Assembly: GCF_006152065.1 (NCBI RefSeq)
Contig: NZ_VDFW01000010.1
Coordinates: 62,001-126,000 of the forward strand
Origin: Amycolatopsis alkalitolerans
GTDB lineage: Bacteria > Actinomycetota > Actinomycetes > Mycobacteriales > Pseudonocardiaceae
Direction: 5' to 3'
Length of the DNA stretch: 64,000 nucleotides
The translations under genes and the position numbers were made by a program. The notes beneath the pieces were generated by a model, which was given only the letters and a program-made list of their open reading frames with translations, was not told the DNA's origin and searched no databases. Shown piece by piece: positions 47,331-60,417 of this stretch (position 1 is the stretch's first letter; the number at the start of each line of letters is the position of its first letter).

Positions 47331-48524
47331 GTGAACTTCATCGCCCAGCCCGGCCAGATCCTTCCCGACGGCAACGAGCGCGCGACCCTGCTCGCCCGCG
47401 TCTTCGACCCCGAAGTCGGCGGCCCGTGCGTCGCCGCCATCCGCGGGGATCGCGTGGTGGACCTGACCGCCGTGAGCCCCACGGTCGCGGACCTCCTCGA
47501 GCGGCCCGACGCCGTCGACGTGGTCCGCAACGCCGCGGGTGGGCGCGAGTGGCCGCTGGAGGCGGTGCTCGAGTCGACGATGTCGGGCCAGCCCGCCGGT
47601 GCCCATTTCCTCGCCCCGGTGGATCTGCAGGTGATCAAGGCGGCCGGGGTCACGTTCGTCCGTAGCATGCTGGAACGCGTCATCGAGGAGCGCGCCGCCG
47701 GGGACCCGCATCGCGCCGACGAGGTCCGCACGCGGATCGCCGGCCTCGTGCGCGGGCACATCTCCCGGCTGCAGCCGGGTTCGGCGGACGCGGCACGCGT
47801 GAAGGAGCTGCTGGTCAGCGAAGGGCTGTGGTCGCAGTACCTGGAGGTGGGCATCGGCCCCGATCCCGAGATCTTCACCAAGGCGCCCGTGCTGTCGGCC
47901 GTCGGCACCGGGGCGGAGATCGGCGTGCTCGCCCGCTCCACCTGGAACAACCCGGAGCCCGAACTCGTCCTTGCGGTCACCTCGGCCGGGGTGCCGGTCG
48001 CCGCCACCCTCGGCAACGACGTCAATCTCCGCGACTTCGAGGGACGCAGCGCGCTGCTGCTGACCGAGGCCAAGGACAACAACGCCTCCTGCGCGATCGG
48101 GCCGTTCCTGCGGTTGTTCGACGACGATTTCACGATCGCCGACGCGCGCCGGGTCGAGATCGCGCTCGACATCACCGGAACGGACGGGTTCTCACTGCAC
48201 GGGGTCAGTCCGGTGAGCGAGATCAGCCGCGATATCGCCGAACTGGCCGGCCACGCCTGCGGCCCGCACCACCGCTATCCCGACGGGTTCGTGCTGTTCA
48301 CCGGCACCATGTTCGCGCCGACGGAAGACCGCGACGAGCCCGGTCAGGGCTTCACCCACAAGCACGGGGACGTCGTGCGCATCTCCTCTCCCGCGCTCGG
48401 CGCGCTCGTCAACGTGGTCACCAGCGCCGAACAGGCACCGGACTGGACGTTCGGCATCCGCGCGCTGATGGCCAACCTCGCCGCCCGCGGCCTGCTCACC
48501 GGTACGGCGGAAGCTCGCCCGTGA
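47331..48524 (+). CDS. Fumarylacetoacetate hydrolase-family protein (AraD1-like)
   Basis: 397 residues. FAH fold with a metal-binding region: EIGVLARSTWNNPEPELVLAV holds the two acidic ligands (E...E), and LGNDVNLRDFEG the next Asp. Its length and the long N-terminal domain resemble 2-keto-3-deoxy-sugar-acid dehydratases (AraD1) more than short FAH proteins. With an FCD regulator next to it, a sugar-acid substrate is plausible. GTG 47331 follows CAGGAAGG. Confidence 0.8.
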   Translation: MNFIAQPGQILPDGNERATLLARVFDPEVGGPCVAAIRGDRVVDLTAVSPTVADLLERPDAVDVVRNAAGGREWPLEAVLESTMSGQPAGAHFLAPVDLQVIKAAGVTFVRSMLERVIEERAAGDPHRADEVRTRIAGLVRGHISRLQPGSADAARVKELLVSEGLWSQYLEVGIGPDPEIFTKAPVLSAVGTGAEIGVLARSTWNNPEPELVLAVTSAGVPVAATLGNDVNLRDFEGRSALLLTEAKDNNASCAIGPFLRLFDDDFTIADARRVEIALDITGTDGFSLHGVSPVSEISRDIAELAGHACGPHHRYPDGFVLFTGTMFAPTEDRDEPGQGFTHKHGDVVRISSPALGALVNVVTSAEQAPDWTFGIRALMANLAARGLLTGTAEARP

Positions 48525-50104
<1,580 letters not shown>

Positions 50105-50116
50105 GGGAGGACAACC

Positions 50117-52523
<2,407 letters not shown>

Positions 52524-52533
52524 AACATCCGGT

Positions 52534-52571
52534 GGCGCGGCGGGCTCAATCCCATTCGAGCCCGCCGCGCC
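52534..52571. terminator. Bidirectional terminator between gap and nuoA
   Basis: Two perfect 14-base arms (GGCGCGGCGGGCTC and its complement) surround a 10-base loop. The structure begins 11 bases after the gap stop and covers the nuoA stop and its last eight sense codons. It should end both convergent operons. Confidence 0.65.
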
Positions 52572-52902
52572 GCCACACGTAGGCGTAGGCGACCAGCACC
52601 GGCAGCATGAACAGGCCCATCTCGACGAGCCCGAAGACGCCGAAGGCGCTTGAGTTCACCGCCCACGGGTAGAGGAACACGATGTCCACGTCGAGCAGGA
52701 TGAACAGCATCGCCGTGACGTAGAACCGGATCGGGAACCGTCGCGCCGGCTGGGACCGCCCCGGCTGCACGCCGCATTCGTACGGGTCGAGCCCGGGGCC
52801 GCTCGAACGGTGCGGACCCAGGAGCCGGCCCGCGACGACCGACACCGTGGCGAATCCCGCCGCGAGCGCACCCAGAACCACGATGGGCAGCCAAGGGTTC
52901 AT
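52546..52902 (-). CDS. nuoA: NADH-quinone oxidoreductase subunit A
   Basis: 118 residues, three membrane segments. Conserved DPYECGVQPGRSQPARRFPIRFYVTA... region and LDVDIVFLYPWA mark NuoA/ND3. ATG 52902 was chosen since GAGG is 8 bases upstream; GTG 52911 is the alternative. In most bacteria nuoA leads the operon; here it is last, after nuoN, with an 18-base spacer. Confidence 0.94.
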   Translation of the reverse strand: MNPWLPIVVLGALAAGFATVSVVAGRLLGPHRSSGPGLDPYECGVQPGRSQPARRFPIRFYVTAMLFILLDVDIVFLYPWAVNSSAFGVFGLVEMGLFMLPVLVAYAYVWRRGGLEWD

Positions 52903-52920
52903 CGTCGACACCTCGTTTCG

Positions 52921-54372
52921 TTACTGGAGGAAGGAAGCGGCCTGGCCCGCGAGACCGAGCAGTGGGCCCGGCGCCACCCCCGCGCCGACGGTGACCAGCC
53001 CGGCGACCGCGATCACCGCCGCGACGCGCGCGGTCGGCCGGGTGATCGCGGCACCGCCGGGACGTGGCTCGTGGAAGAACATCAGCACGATCACCCTGGC
53101 GTAGAAGAAGACCGCGATCGCGCTGGCGAGCGCCGCGACGATCACCACCGCGAACCCGCCACCCGCGAGCACGGCCGAGAACACCGCGAACTTGCCGACG
53201 AACCCGCCGGTCAGCGGGATCCCGGCAAGGCCGAGCAGCAGCACCGCGAAGATCCCCGCCGCGACCGGCGAGCGCCGGCCGAGCCCGGCCCACGACGCGA
53301 GCCTGGTCGTGTCGCCGCCGCCGTCGTGGACCAGCGTCACGAGCGCGAACGCACCGAGCGTGCCGAAGCCGTAGACGGTGAGGTAGAACAGTGTGCCGGC
53401 GATCCCGGACCGGCTCGCGGCCACGACGCCGAGCAGCATGAACCCGGCGTGGGCGACGGCGGAGTAGGCGAGCATGCGCTTGACGTCCTGCTGCGCCACC
53501 GCGATCACGACGCCGAGCACCATGGTCAGGGCGGCCACCCCGGTCAGCACCGGCCGCCAGTCCTGCTCCGCGCCCCCGAACGCCACCGTGAACAGGCGCA
53601 GGAAGGCACCGAAGGCACCGATCTTGGTCACCGCGGCCAGCAACGCCGTGACGGCGGTCGGCGCGCCCTGGTAGACATCCGGCACCCAGCTGTGGAACGG
53701 CGCGGCACCGATCTTGAACAGCAGGCCCACCGCGAGCAGCGCCATCCCGATCAGCAGCAGCGGCCGGTGCGCGCCGGAAGCGACCGCGGCGCGGATGTCC
53801 GGGAAGGCGACCGATCCCGCGAACCCGTACACCATCGCGGAGCCGTAGACGAAGAACGCCGCCGAGAATCCGCCCAGGACGAAGTATTTCAGCGAGGCCT
53901 CGTGCGCCACCTTCGCGCGCGCACGGGCGAGCCCGGCCAGCAGGTACAGCGGCAACGACAGGACCTCGACCGCGACGAACATCGTCAGCAGGTCGTTCGC
54001 CGCCGGCAACAGCAGCAGCCCGCCGACCGCGAACATGGTCAGCGGCAGCGCCTCGGGCGGTGGTGGCTCGGCGCCGCGGCCGGCGATCAGCAGTACCGCC
54101 AGTATCGCCAGCACCAGCGCGGCTCCCTGCAGGAACAACGCGGGCCCATCGATCACAACGGACCCGGCCGCGGTGACGGTGTGCCCACCGCGCACGGCCA
54201 CCAGCACCAGGCACACCAGCGCCCCGGCGAGCCCGCCGACCGCCAGTGGCAACTGGCCACGGTGCCGGGCCTGGCGTGGCGCGAACGTCGTCACCAGCAC
54301 GCCGAGCACCCCGGTCGCGAACACCACCAGCATCGGCGCGACCGCCGGGTAGTCGATCTGCGGCGGGGTCAC
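52921..54372 (-). CDS. nuoN: NADH-quinone oxidoreductase subunit N
   Basis: 483 residues, about 14 membrane segments. Antiporter-like subunit with EVLSLPLYLL, AHEASLKYFVLGGFSAAFF, FKIGAAPFHSWVPDVYQGAP and DVKRMLAYSAVAHAGFMLLG, which hold the proton-channel Glu and Lys residues. GTG 54372 overlaps the nuoM stop. Confidence 0.95.
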   Translation of the reverse strand: MTPPQIDYPAVAPMLVVFATGVLGVLVTTFAPRQARHRGQLPLAVGGLAGALVCLVLVAVRGGHTVTAAGSVVIDGPALFLQGAALVLAILAVLLIAGRGAEPPPPEALPLTMFAVGGLLLLPAANDLLTMFVAVEVLSLPLYLLAGLARARAKVAHEASLKYFVLGGFSAAFFVYGSAMVYGFAGSVAFPDIRAAVASGAHRPLLLIGMALLAVGLLFKIGAAPFHSWVPDVYQGAPTAVTALLAAVTKIGAFGAFLRLFTVAFGGAEQDWRPVLTGVAALTMVLGVVIAVAQQDVKRMLAYSAVAHAGFMLLGVVAASRSGIAGTLFYLTVYGFGTLGAFALVTLVHDGGGDTTRLASWAGLGRRSPVAAGIFAVLLLGLAGIPLTGGFVGKFAVFSAVLAGGGFAVVIVAALASAIAVFFYARVIVLMFFHEPRPGGAAITRPTARVAAVIAVAGLVTVGAGVAPGPLLGLAGQAASFLQ

Positions 54373-55847
54373 GGCTGCTCACCTCCCGCGATACCGGCCT
54401 GCTGGGCGGTTCCCGCGACCACCGGCTCGATCACGTCGAGCACCGGCTTCGGGTACAGCCCCAGGATCAGGATCAGCGCCAGCAGCGGCGCCACCACCCA
54501 GCGCTCGCCGGTGCCGAGGTCCCGCACCCCTTCGGTCCAGGGCCGCGCGTGCCCGGTCATCGTCCGCTGGTACAGCCACAGCACGTACACGGCGGCGAGC
54601 ACCACTCCCCCGGCGGCGATCACGGCCGCGACCGGATGCGTCGTGAAAGTACCCACCAGCACGAGGAATTCGGCCACGAAACCGGACAGGCCGGGTAGCG
54701 CGAGCGTGGCCAGTCCCGCGAACAGGAACGTGCCGGCCAGCACGGGAGCGACCCGTTGCACACCGCCGTAGTCGGCGATATGGCTCGAGCCGTGCCGCTT
54801 GATCAGGAACCCGGCGAGCAGGAACAGCGCGGCCGCGGACAGCCCGTGACTGACCATGTAGAACGCGGCTCCGGCCTGGCTCTGCGTGGTCATCGCGAAC
54901 ACGCCCAGCGTGATGAACCCGAAGTGGGACAACGAGGTGTAGGCGATCAGGCGGGTGATCTCCGGTTGCCCGATCGCGACGAGCGCGCCGTAGACGATGC
55001 CGATCACGCTCAGCACGACCACGAGCGGGGTGAAGAACCGCGAGGCTTCCGGGAACAGCTGCAGGCAGTACCGGAGCATGCCGAACGTGCCGGCCTTGTC
55101 GAGCACCGCCACCAGGAGCACGGCTCCGCCCGGCGTGGATTCCGCGACGGCGCCGGGCAGCCAGCTGTGCAGTGGCCACAGTGGAGCTTTGATCGCGAAG
55201 GCGAGGAAGAATCCGGCGAACAGCAGGCGCCCGGTCACCGGGTCCAGCCGCAGGGTGCCCTGCTGCACCGCCTCGACGAGCGCCGGCAGGTCGAACGTCC
55301 CCGCCCGCACACCGAGCGCGATCACCGCCGCCAGCATGATCAGGCCGCCGAAAAGACTGTAGAGCAGGAACTTCATCGCGGCGGCGGCGCGCCGCGGACC
55401 GCCGTAGCGTCCGATGAGGAAGTACATCGGGATGAGCATGACCTCGAACAGCACGTAGAACAGGAACACGTCGGTGGCCGCGAAGACGCCGATCGTGATG
55501 GCCTCCAGCACCAGCACGAGCGCGAAGTACCCGCGCCCGGCCTGCCCGGCGGCGATGACGAGCGGCGTGAGCACCACGGTCAGCGCGACGAGCGTCAACC
55601 CGACCCCGTCGAGGCCGAGGCTGTAGGAGATGCCGAACTGCGGGATCCAGGAATGCCGCTCCGCCAACTGGAAACCCGGCCCGCCGACGCGGAACCGCGT
55701 GGCCGCGAGCGCCAGTACGACCACGGCCACCAACGCGAAGGCGAGTGCCACCCGCCGCGCCGTGCGATCGTCCCGCGGCAGCGTGGCCACGAGCAAAGCC
55801 CCGATCAGCGGCACGGCGACGAGCGTGGTCAGCCAGGGAAAGCTCAT
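54369..55847 (-). CDS. nuoM: NADH-quinone oxidoreductase subunit M
   Basis: 492 residues. Segments FEVMLIPMYFLIGRYG, AIKAPLWPLHSWLPGAVAES, ITRLIAYTSLSHFGFITLG and MVSHGLSAAALFLLAG are typical of NuoM/ND4. Start ATG 55847; GTG 55856, in a GTGA overlap with nuoL, is equally possible and adds 3 residues. Confidence 0.95.
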   Translation of the reverse strand: MSFPWLTTLVAVPLIGALLVATLPRDDRTARRVALAFALVAVVVLALAATRFRVGGPGFQLAERHSWIPQFGISYSLGLDGVGLTLVALTVVLTPLVIAAGQAGRGYFALVLVLEAITIGVFAATDVFLFYVLFEVMLIPMYFLIGRYGGPRRAAAAMKFLLYSLFGGLIMLAAVIALGVRAGTFDLPALVEAVQQGTLRLDPVTGRLLFAGFFLAFAIKAPLWPLHSWLPGAVAESTPGGAVLLVAVLDKAGTFGMLRYCLQLFPEASRFFTPLVVVLSVIGIVYGALVAIGQPEITRLIAYTSLSHFGFITLGVFAMTTQSQAGAAFYMVSHGLSAAALFLLAGFLIKRHGSSHIADYGGVQRVAPVLAGTFLFAGLATLALPGLSGFVAEFLVLVGTFTTHPVAAVIAAGGVVLAAVYVLWLYQRTMTGHARPWTEGVRDLGTGERWVVAPLLALILILGLYPKPVLDVIEPVVAGTAQQAGIAGGEQP

Positions 55848-55852
55848 CGCGA

Positions 55853-57715
55853 TCACCGCCCCGCCACGAACGCCGCGAGGAGCACGGTCGCGCCGGCGAA
55901 CATCCAGAGCGCGTATCCACGCACGTATCCGGTCTGGGCCCGGCGCAGCACGGCCGCGCCCCGGGCGACCGTGCCGCCGACGCCGGTGACGACCCCGTCG
56001 AGATCCTCCTCCGCCGGACCCGCCAGCCAGCGGGAGAGCGCGCGGCCAGGCCGCATGAACAGCGCCTCGTTGAGCGTGTCGCCGTACAAGTCCCGTCGCG
56101 CGGCACGCACGAGCGCACCGGCCGCACGCCCGGACCGGCCGTGCTGTCGCCCGGCCACCGCGATGCCCGCGCCGACCACGGTGAGGATCAGCGCCGTCCA
56201 CACCCACCCGGGAAGCGGCGTGTGGGGCTCGGGCGGCTCGCCGAGCACCGGGGTGAGCCAGCCCACCAACCGCCCACCGAGCCAGAGCAGCAGACCGGCC
56301 CCGGCCGAGCCGAGCGCGAGCACGCCCATCGGCACGAGCATCGTCGGCGGCGACTCGTGCGGGCGGACACCCTCGGCCCACTTCCGGCTGCCGAAGAAGG
56401 TCATCAGCACCACGCGTGTCATGTAGAACGCGGTCAGCCCGGCGCCCGCCAGCGCCGCCGTGCCGAGCGCCCAGCCCACCGCGCCACCGGCGCCGAAGGC
56501 CGCCTCGATGATGCGGTCCTTGGAGAAGAACCCGGCGAACGGTGGCACCCCGATGATCGCCAGGTAGCCGGCACCGAACGTGAGGAACGTGGCGGGCAGC
56601 ACCACGCGTAGGCCGCCGTATCGGCGCATGTCCACCTCGTCGTCCATCGCGTGCATGACCGAACCCGCGCCGAGGAACAGCCCTGCCTTGAAGAACCCGT
56701 GGTTGACCAGGTGCATGATCGCGAGCGCGTATCCGGCCGGCCCCAGGCCCACCGCCAGCATCATGTAGCCGATCTGCGACATGGTCGAGGCTGCCAGTGC
56801 CTTCTTGATGTCGTCCTTGGCGCAGCCGATCACCGCGCCGAACAGCAGCGTGGCCGCGCCGACGAGCGCGACGGCCAGCCGTGCGTCCGGTGCCACCGCG
56901 TAGATCTCGTGCGATCTGGCGATGAGGTAGACCCCGGCGGTGACCATCGTGGCGGCGTGGATGAGCGCCGAGACCGGGGTCGGCCCCTCCATCGCGTCCA
57001 GCAGCCACGACTGCAGCGGCAACTGGGCGGACTTCCCGCACGCGGCGAGCAGGAGCAGCAGGCCGATCGCGGTCGCGGTGCCGCCGGCCGAGCCGGCGCG
57101 GGCGAACACCGTGTCGAACCCCGGCGAGCCGAAGGCGGCGATCATCAGCATCATCGCCACCAGCAGCCCGGCGTCGCCTACGCGGTTGACCACGAACGCC
57201 TTCTTCGCCGCGACGGCCGCGGCCGGTTTGTGCTGCCAGAACCCGATCAGCAGGTACGAGGCGAGACCGACGCCCTCCCAGCCGATGAACAGCACGACGT
57301 AGTCGTCGGCGAGCACCAGCAGCAGCATCGCCGCCACGAACAGGTTGAGGTACCCGAAGAACCGGCGGCGGCGCGGGTCACCGGCCAGGTAGGCGACCGA
57401 GTAGACGTGGATGAGGGCGCCGACCCCGGTGATCAGCAGCACGAACGTGAGCGACAGCGGATCGAGCAGCAGCCGTACGTCCACCCGCAACCCGCCGACG
57501 GAAAGCCAGGTGAACAGCGGCACGTGCAGAACCCGTTGCGCCGGGCCGAATCCGGCGATATCCACAGTGGACAGTACGCCCAGCGCGAACGCGGCCGCCG
57601 TCGTCGCGACTCCCAGCAGGTGCCCCCACCGGTCCGTCCGCCGCCCGCCCAGCAGCAGCACGGCGGCGCCGGCGGCGGGTAACGCGACGATGAGCCAGGC
57701 GGTCGATCCGGACAT
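55853..57715 (-). CDS. nuoL: NADH-quinone oxidoreductase subunit L
   Basis: 620 residues. [70 protein letters not shown] and [20 protein letters not shown] are all standard for NuoL/ND5, including the long horizontal-helix C-terminus. ATG 57715 is 9 bases after nuoK. Confidence 0.96.
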   Translation of the reverse strand: MSGSTAWLIVALPAAGAAVLLLGGRRTDRWGHLLGVATTAAAFALGVLSTVDIAGFGPAQRVLHVPLFTWLSVGGLRVDVRLLLDPLSLTFVLLITGVGALIHVYSVAYLAGDPRRRRFFGYLNLFVAAMLLLVLADDYVVLFIGWEGVGLASYLLIGFWQHKPAAAVAAKKAFVVNRVGDAGLLVAMMLMIAAFGSPGFDTVFARAGSAGGTATAIGLLLLLAACGKSAQLPLQSWLLDAMEGPTPVSALIHAATMVTAGVYLIARSHEIYAVAPDARLAVALVGAATLLFGAVIGCAKDDIKKALAASTMSQIGYMMLAVGLGPAGYALAIMHLVNHGFFKAGLFLGAGSVMHAMDDEVDMRRYGGLRVVLPATFLTFGAGYLAIIGVPPFAGFFSKDRIIEAAFGAGGAVGWALGTAALAGAGLTAFYMTRVVLMTFFGSRKWAEGVRPHESPPTMLVPMGVLALGSAGAGLLLWLGGRLVGWLTPVLGEPPEPHTPLPGWVWTALILTVVGAGIAVAGRQHGRSGRAAGALVRAARRDLYGDTLNEALFMRPGRALSRWLAGPAEEDLDGVVTGVGGTVARGAAVLRRAQTGYVRGYALWMFAGATVLLAAFVAGR

Positions 57716-57724
57716 GGCATTCCC

Positions 57725-58024
57725 TCAATGCTTGAGCAGGTTGGCGTCGTCGATCGAGGACGACCGGCGGTCGCGGAAGGCGGCCATCACGATCGCGAGG
57801 CCGACCACGACCTCCGCGGCGGCGACGACCATGGTGAAGAACGCGAACACCTGGCCGTCGAGGTGGCCGTGCATCCGTGAGAAGGCGACGAACGCCAGAT
57901 TCGCCGCGTTGAGCATCAGCTCGACGCACATCAGCACGACGATCGCGTTGCGCCGCATCAGGACACCGACGGCGCCCAGTCCGAACAGGACGGCCGAGAG
58001 GTAGAGGTAGTTCGCCGGGTTCAC
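57725..58024 (-). CDS. nuoK: NADH-quinone oxidoreductase subunit K
   Basis: 99 residues, three membrane helices. Membrane Glu residues occur in [14 protein letters not shown] and [14 protein letters not shown], as in NuoK/ND4L. GTG 58024 overlaps the nuoJ stop by 4 bases; longer starts run into nuoJ. Confidence 0.96.
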   Translation of the reverse strand: MNPANYLYLSAVLFGLGAVGVLMRRNAIVVLMCVELMLNAANLAFVAFSRMHGHLDGQVFAFFTMVVAAAEVVVGLAIVMAAFRDRRSSSIDDANLLKH

Positions 58025-58701
58025 CGAGCACCTCGGCGGCCCGGCACGGAATGCCACGCGGGTGTGCCGTCCGGCAGCCGCGCCGGAACGTCCACCGAGT
58101 TGCGGTCCGCGTAGACGCCCGGCGGCGGCAAGGGGCTGACCTGGCCGCCCAGCATGAGCCGGCGGATCCGCTCCCGCGACAGTTCGCGCTGCGTCTTGCG
58201 GGCGGCGCCGCGCTGCCCGGCCAGCGTCATCGTGCCCAGCGCGGCGGTGATCAGCAGCGCGCTGGTCACCTCGAAGGCCCAGACGTACCGGGTGAAGATC
58301 AGCGTCGCGAGACCCGGTACGTCGCTACCGGCCGGCGCGGCCGGTCCGGACGGCGCGAGCGCCGCGGCGCCGACCCCCGCGACGACCAGCACCGCGAACC
58401 CGAGCCCGGTCAGCACGGCGGCCACCCGCTGCCCGCGCAACCGCTCCACCAGTGACTCGGCGGCGTCGACGCCGGCCGTCATCAGCACGAACAGGAACAG
58501 CATCATCACCGCGCCGGCGTAGACCACGACCTGGACCACGGCGAGGAAGGCCGCGCCCTGCCCGAGGTAGCAGACCGCCAGGCCGAGCATGGCCAGCGCG
58601 AGCAGCAGAGCGCTGTGCACGGCCTTAGGCGCCGCCAGCATGCCGGCGGCGGCCGCCACGACGACCGGCGCGAGAATCCAGAACATGATCGTCTCGGTCA
58701 T
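58021..58701 (-). CDS. nuoJ: NADH-quinone oxidoreductase subunit J
   Basis: 226 residues. Membrane helices with [16 protein letters not shown], the conserved NuoJ segment, and a hydrophilic C-terminal tail after about residue 165 that is longer than in E. coli (184). ATG 58701 sits in an ATGA overlap with nuoI. Confidence 0.94.
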   Translation of the reverse strand: MTETIMFWILAPVVVAAAAGMLAAPKAVHSALLLALAMLGLAVCYLGQGAAFLAVVQVVVYAGAVMMLFLFVLMTAGVDAAESLVERLRGQRVAAVLTGLGFAVLVVAGVGAAALAPSGPAAPAGSDVPGLATLIFTRYVWAFEVTSALLITAALGTMTLAGQRGAARKTQRELSRERIRRLMLGGQVSPLPPPGVYADRNSVDVPARLPDGTPAWHSVPGRRGAR

Positions 58702-59222
58702 CGGGTGCTCCCCTCCACCGGCAGTACCCGGTCCGCGTAGTAGTCGGCGGTGCTCGTTCCCGGCGCCATGGGATGGGGCGGCGCGACCATGCCGGGACCC
58801 AGCTCCGCCAGCAACTGCTCCTTCGTGAACACCAGCTGCTCGCGGCCCAGGTCCGCGAGCTCGAACTCGGGGCTCATCGTCAGCGCCCGCGTCGGGCAGG
58901 CCTCGACGCACAGGCCACAGAAGATGCAGCGCAGGTAGTTGATCTCGTACCGCCGGCCGTACCGCTCACCCGGCGAGTACCGCTCGGCGTCGGTGTTGTC
59001 CGCACCCTCCACGTGGATCGCGTCCGCCGGGCAGGCCCACGCGCACAGCTCGCAGCCGACGCATTTCTCCAGCCCGTCGGCATACCGGTTGAGCACGTGA
59101 CGGCCGTGGAAGCCGTCCGGCGTCTCCTTGCGGTGCTCCGGATAGAACTCCGTGGTGGGTTTGCGGAACATCGCCCCGAAGGTGACACCGAACCCCGCGA
59201 CGGAATCGAGGAACCTACCCAC
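58698..59222 (-). CDS. nuoI: NADH-quinone oxidoreductase subunit I
   Basis: 174 residues. Two [4Fe-4S] motifs, [12 protein letters not shown] (about 54-65) and [12 protein letters not shown] (about 99-110), carry the N6a/N6b clusters that link the peripheral and quinone arms. GTG 59222 overlaps the nuoH end by 8 bases. Confidence 0.96.
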   Translation of the reverse strand: MGRFLDSVAGFGVTFGAMFRKPTTEFYPEHRKETPDGFHGRHVLNRYADGLEKCVGCELCAWACPADAIHVEGADNTDAERYSPGERYGRRYEINYLRCIFCGLCVEACPTRALTMSPEFELADLGREQLVFTKEQLLAELGPGMVAPPHPMAPGTSTADYYADRVLPVEGSTR

Positions 59223-60417
59223 GCCCGGCCTCCCTCAACGGTGTGCGCGGCACCGGAAACCCCGGGTAGCCGTTGTCGACGGGCCTGGGCCGTCCACGCC
59301 TGCGGCGGAACGCCAGCGGCGCCACAGCCAGCACGACGGCGACCGCGCCGGCGATGACCAGGGCGCCGGCCCCGGCGCCCTGGTCGCGCAGTGTCTTCAC
59401 GACGGCCACCACGACGATCCAGCCCAGCGAGAACGGGATCAGGCCCTTCCACCCCAGCGCCATGAACTGGTCGTAGCGCAGCCGGGGCAGCGTGCCGCGC
59501 AGCCAGATGAACACGAACAGCAGCAGCAACACCTTGCCCAGCAACCACAACGCGGGCCAGCCTCCCCGGTTCGCCCCGTCCCACAACGAGATCGGCCACG
59601 GCGCCCGCCAGCCGCCGAGGAACAGGGTGCTGGCCAGCGCGGACACCGTGACCATGTTGATGTACTCGGCGAGCATGAACGTCGCGAACTTCAGCGACGA
59701 GTACTCGGTGTGGAAACCCCCGACCAGCTCACCCTCGGCCTCGGGCAGGTCGAACGGCGCGCGGTTGGTCTCCCCCACCATCGCCACCAGGTAGATCAGC
59801 AGGGACGGGGCCAGCAGCACCCCGAACCACAGCCGCTGCTGGGCCTGCACGATGTCCGATGTGGACATCGAACCGGCGACGAGGAAGACGCTGACGAACG
59901 ACAGGGCCATCGCGATCTCGTAGGAGATCACCTGCGCCGCCGAGCGCAACCCGCCCAGCAGCGGGTACACCGAGCCCGATGACCAGCCGGCCAGCACGAT
60001 GCCGTAGACCCCGGTCGACGCGGCGGCGAGCACGAACAGCACGCCCACGGGCAGATCCGTGAGCTGCAGGGCGGTGGTGTGGCCGAACACGGTCACCGCG
60101 GGGCCGAACGGGATGACCGCCATCGACAGGAACGCGCACGTCCCGGCGATCATCGGGGCCAGCACGAACACCACGCGGTCGGCCGCCTTCGGGGTGATGT
60201 CCTCCTTCAGCGCGAGCTTGAGCGCGTCGGCGAGCGACTGCAGGGTGCCCCACGGGCCGACCCGGTCCGGGCCGACCCGCATCTGCATGAAGGCCACGAC
60301 CTTGCGCTCGTAGACGACGCAGAACATGGTGATGAGCAGCAGCAGGGCGAAGATCGCGACCGCCTTCCCGGCGACCAGCCACCACGGGTCCCGCGCGAGC
60401 AACTGTGCCGCGGTCAT
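59215..60417 (-). CDS. nuoH: NADH-quinone oxidoreductase subunit H
   Basis: 400 residues, eight membrane helices. [41 protein letters not shown] and [11 protein letters not shown] form the quinone-site loops. A charged C-terminal tail (about 45 residues) extends past the last helix. ATG 60417 overlaps the nuoG stop (ATGA). Confidence 0.96.
   Translation of the reverse strand: MTAAQLLARDPWWLVAGKAVAIFALLLLITMFCVVYERKVVAFMQMRVGPDRVGPWGTLQSLADALKLALKEDITPKAADRVVFVLAPMIAGTCAFLSMAVIPFGPAVTVFGHTTALQLTDLPVGVLFVLAAASTGVYGIVLAGWSSGSVYPLLGGLRSAAQVISYEIAMALSFVSVFLVAGSMSTSDIVQAQQRLWFGVLLAPSLLIYLVAMVGETNRAPFDLPEAEGELVGGFHTEYSSLKFATFMLAEYINMVTVSALASTLFLGGWRAPWPISLWDGANRGGWPALWLLGKVLLLLFVFIWLRGTLPRLRYDQFMALGWKGLIPFSLGWIVVVAVVKTLRDQGAGAGALVIAGAVAVVLAVAPLAFRRRRGRPRPVDNGYPGFPVPRTPLREAGRG

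Noticed and set aside
52810-54771. 653-residue plus-strand frame opposite nuoN
   Set aside because: Gln/Arg/His-rich antisense shadow; nuoN is unmistakable.
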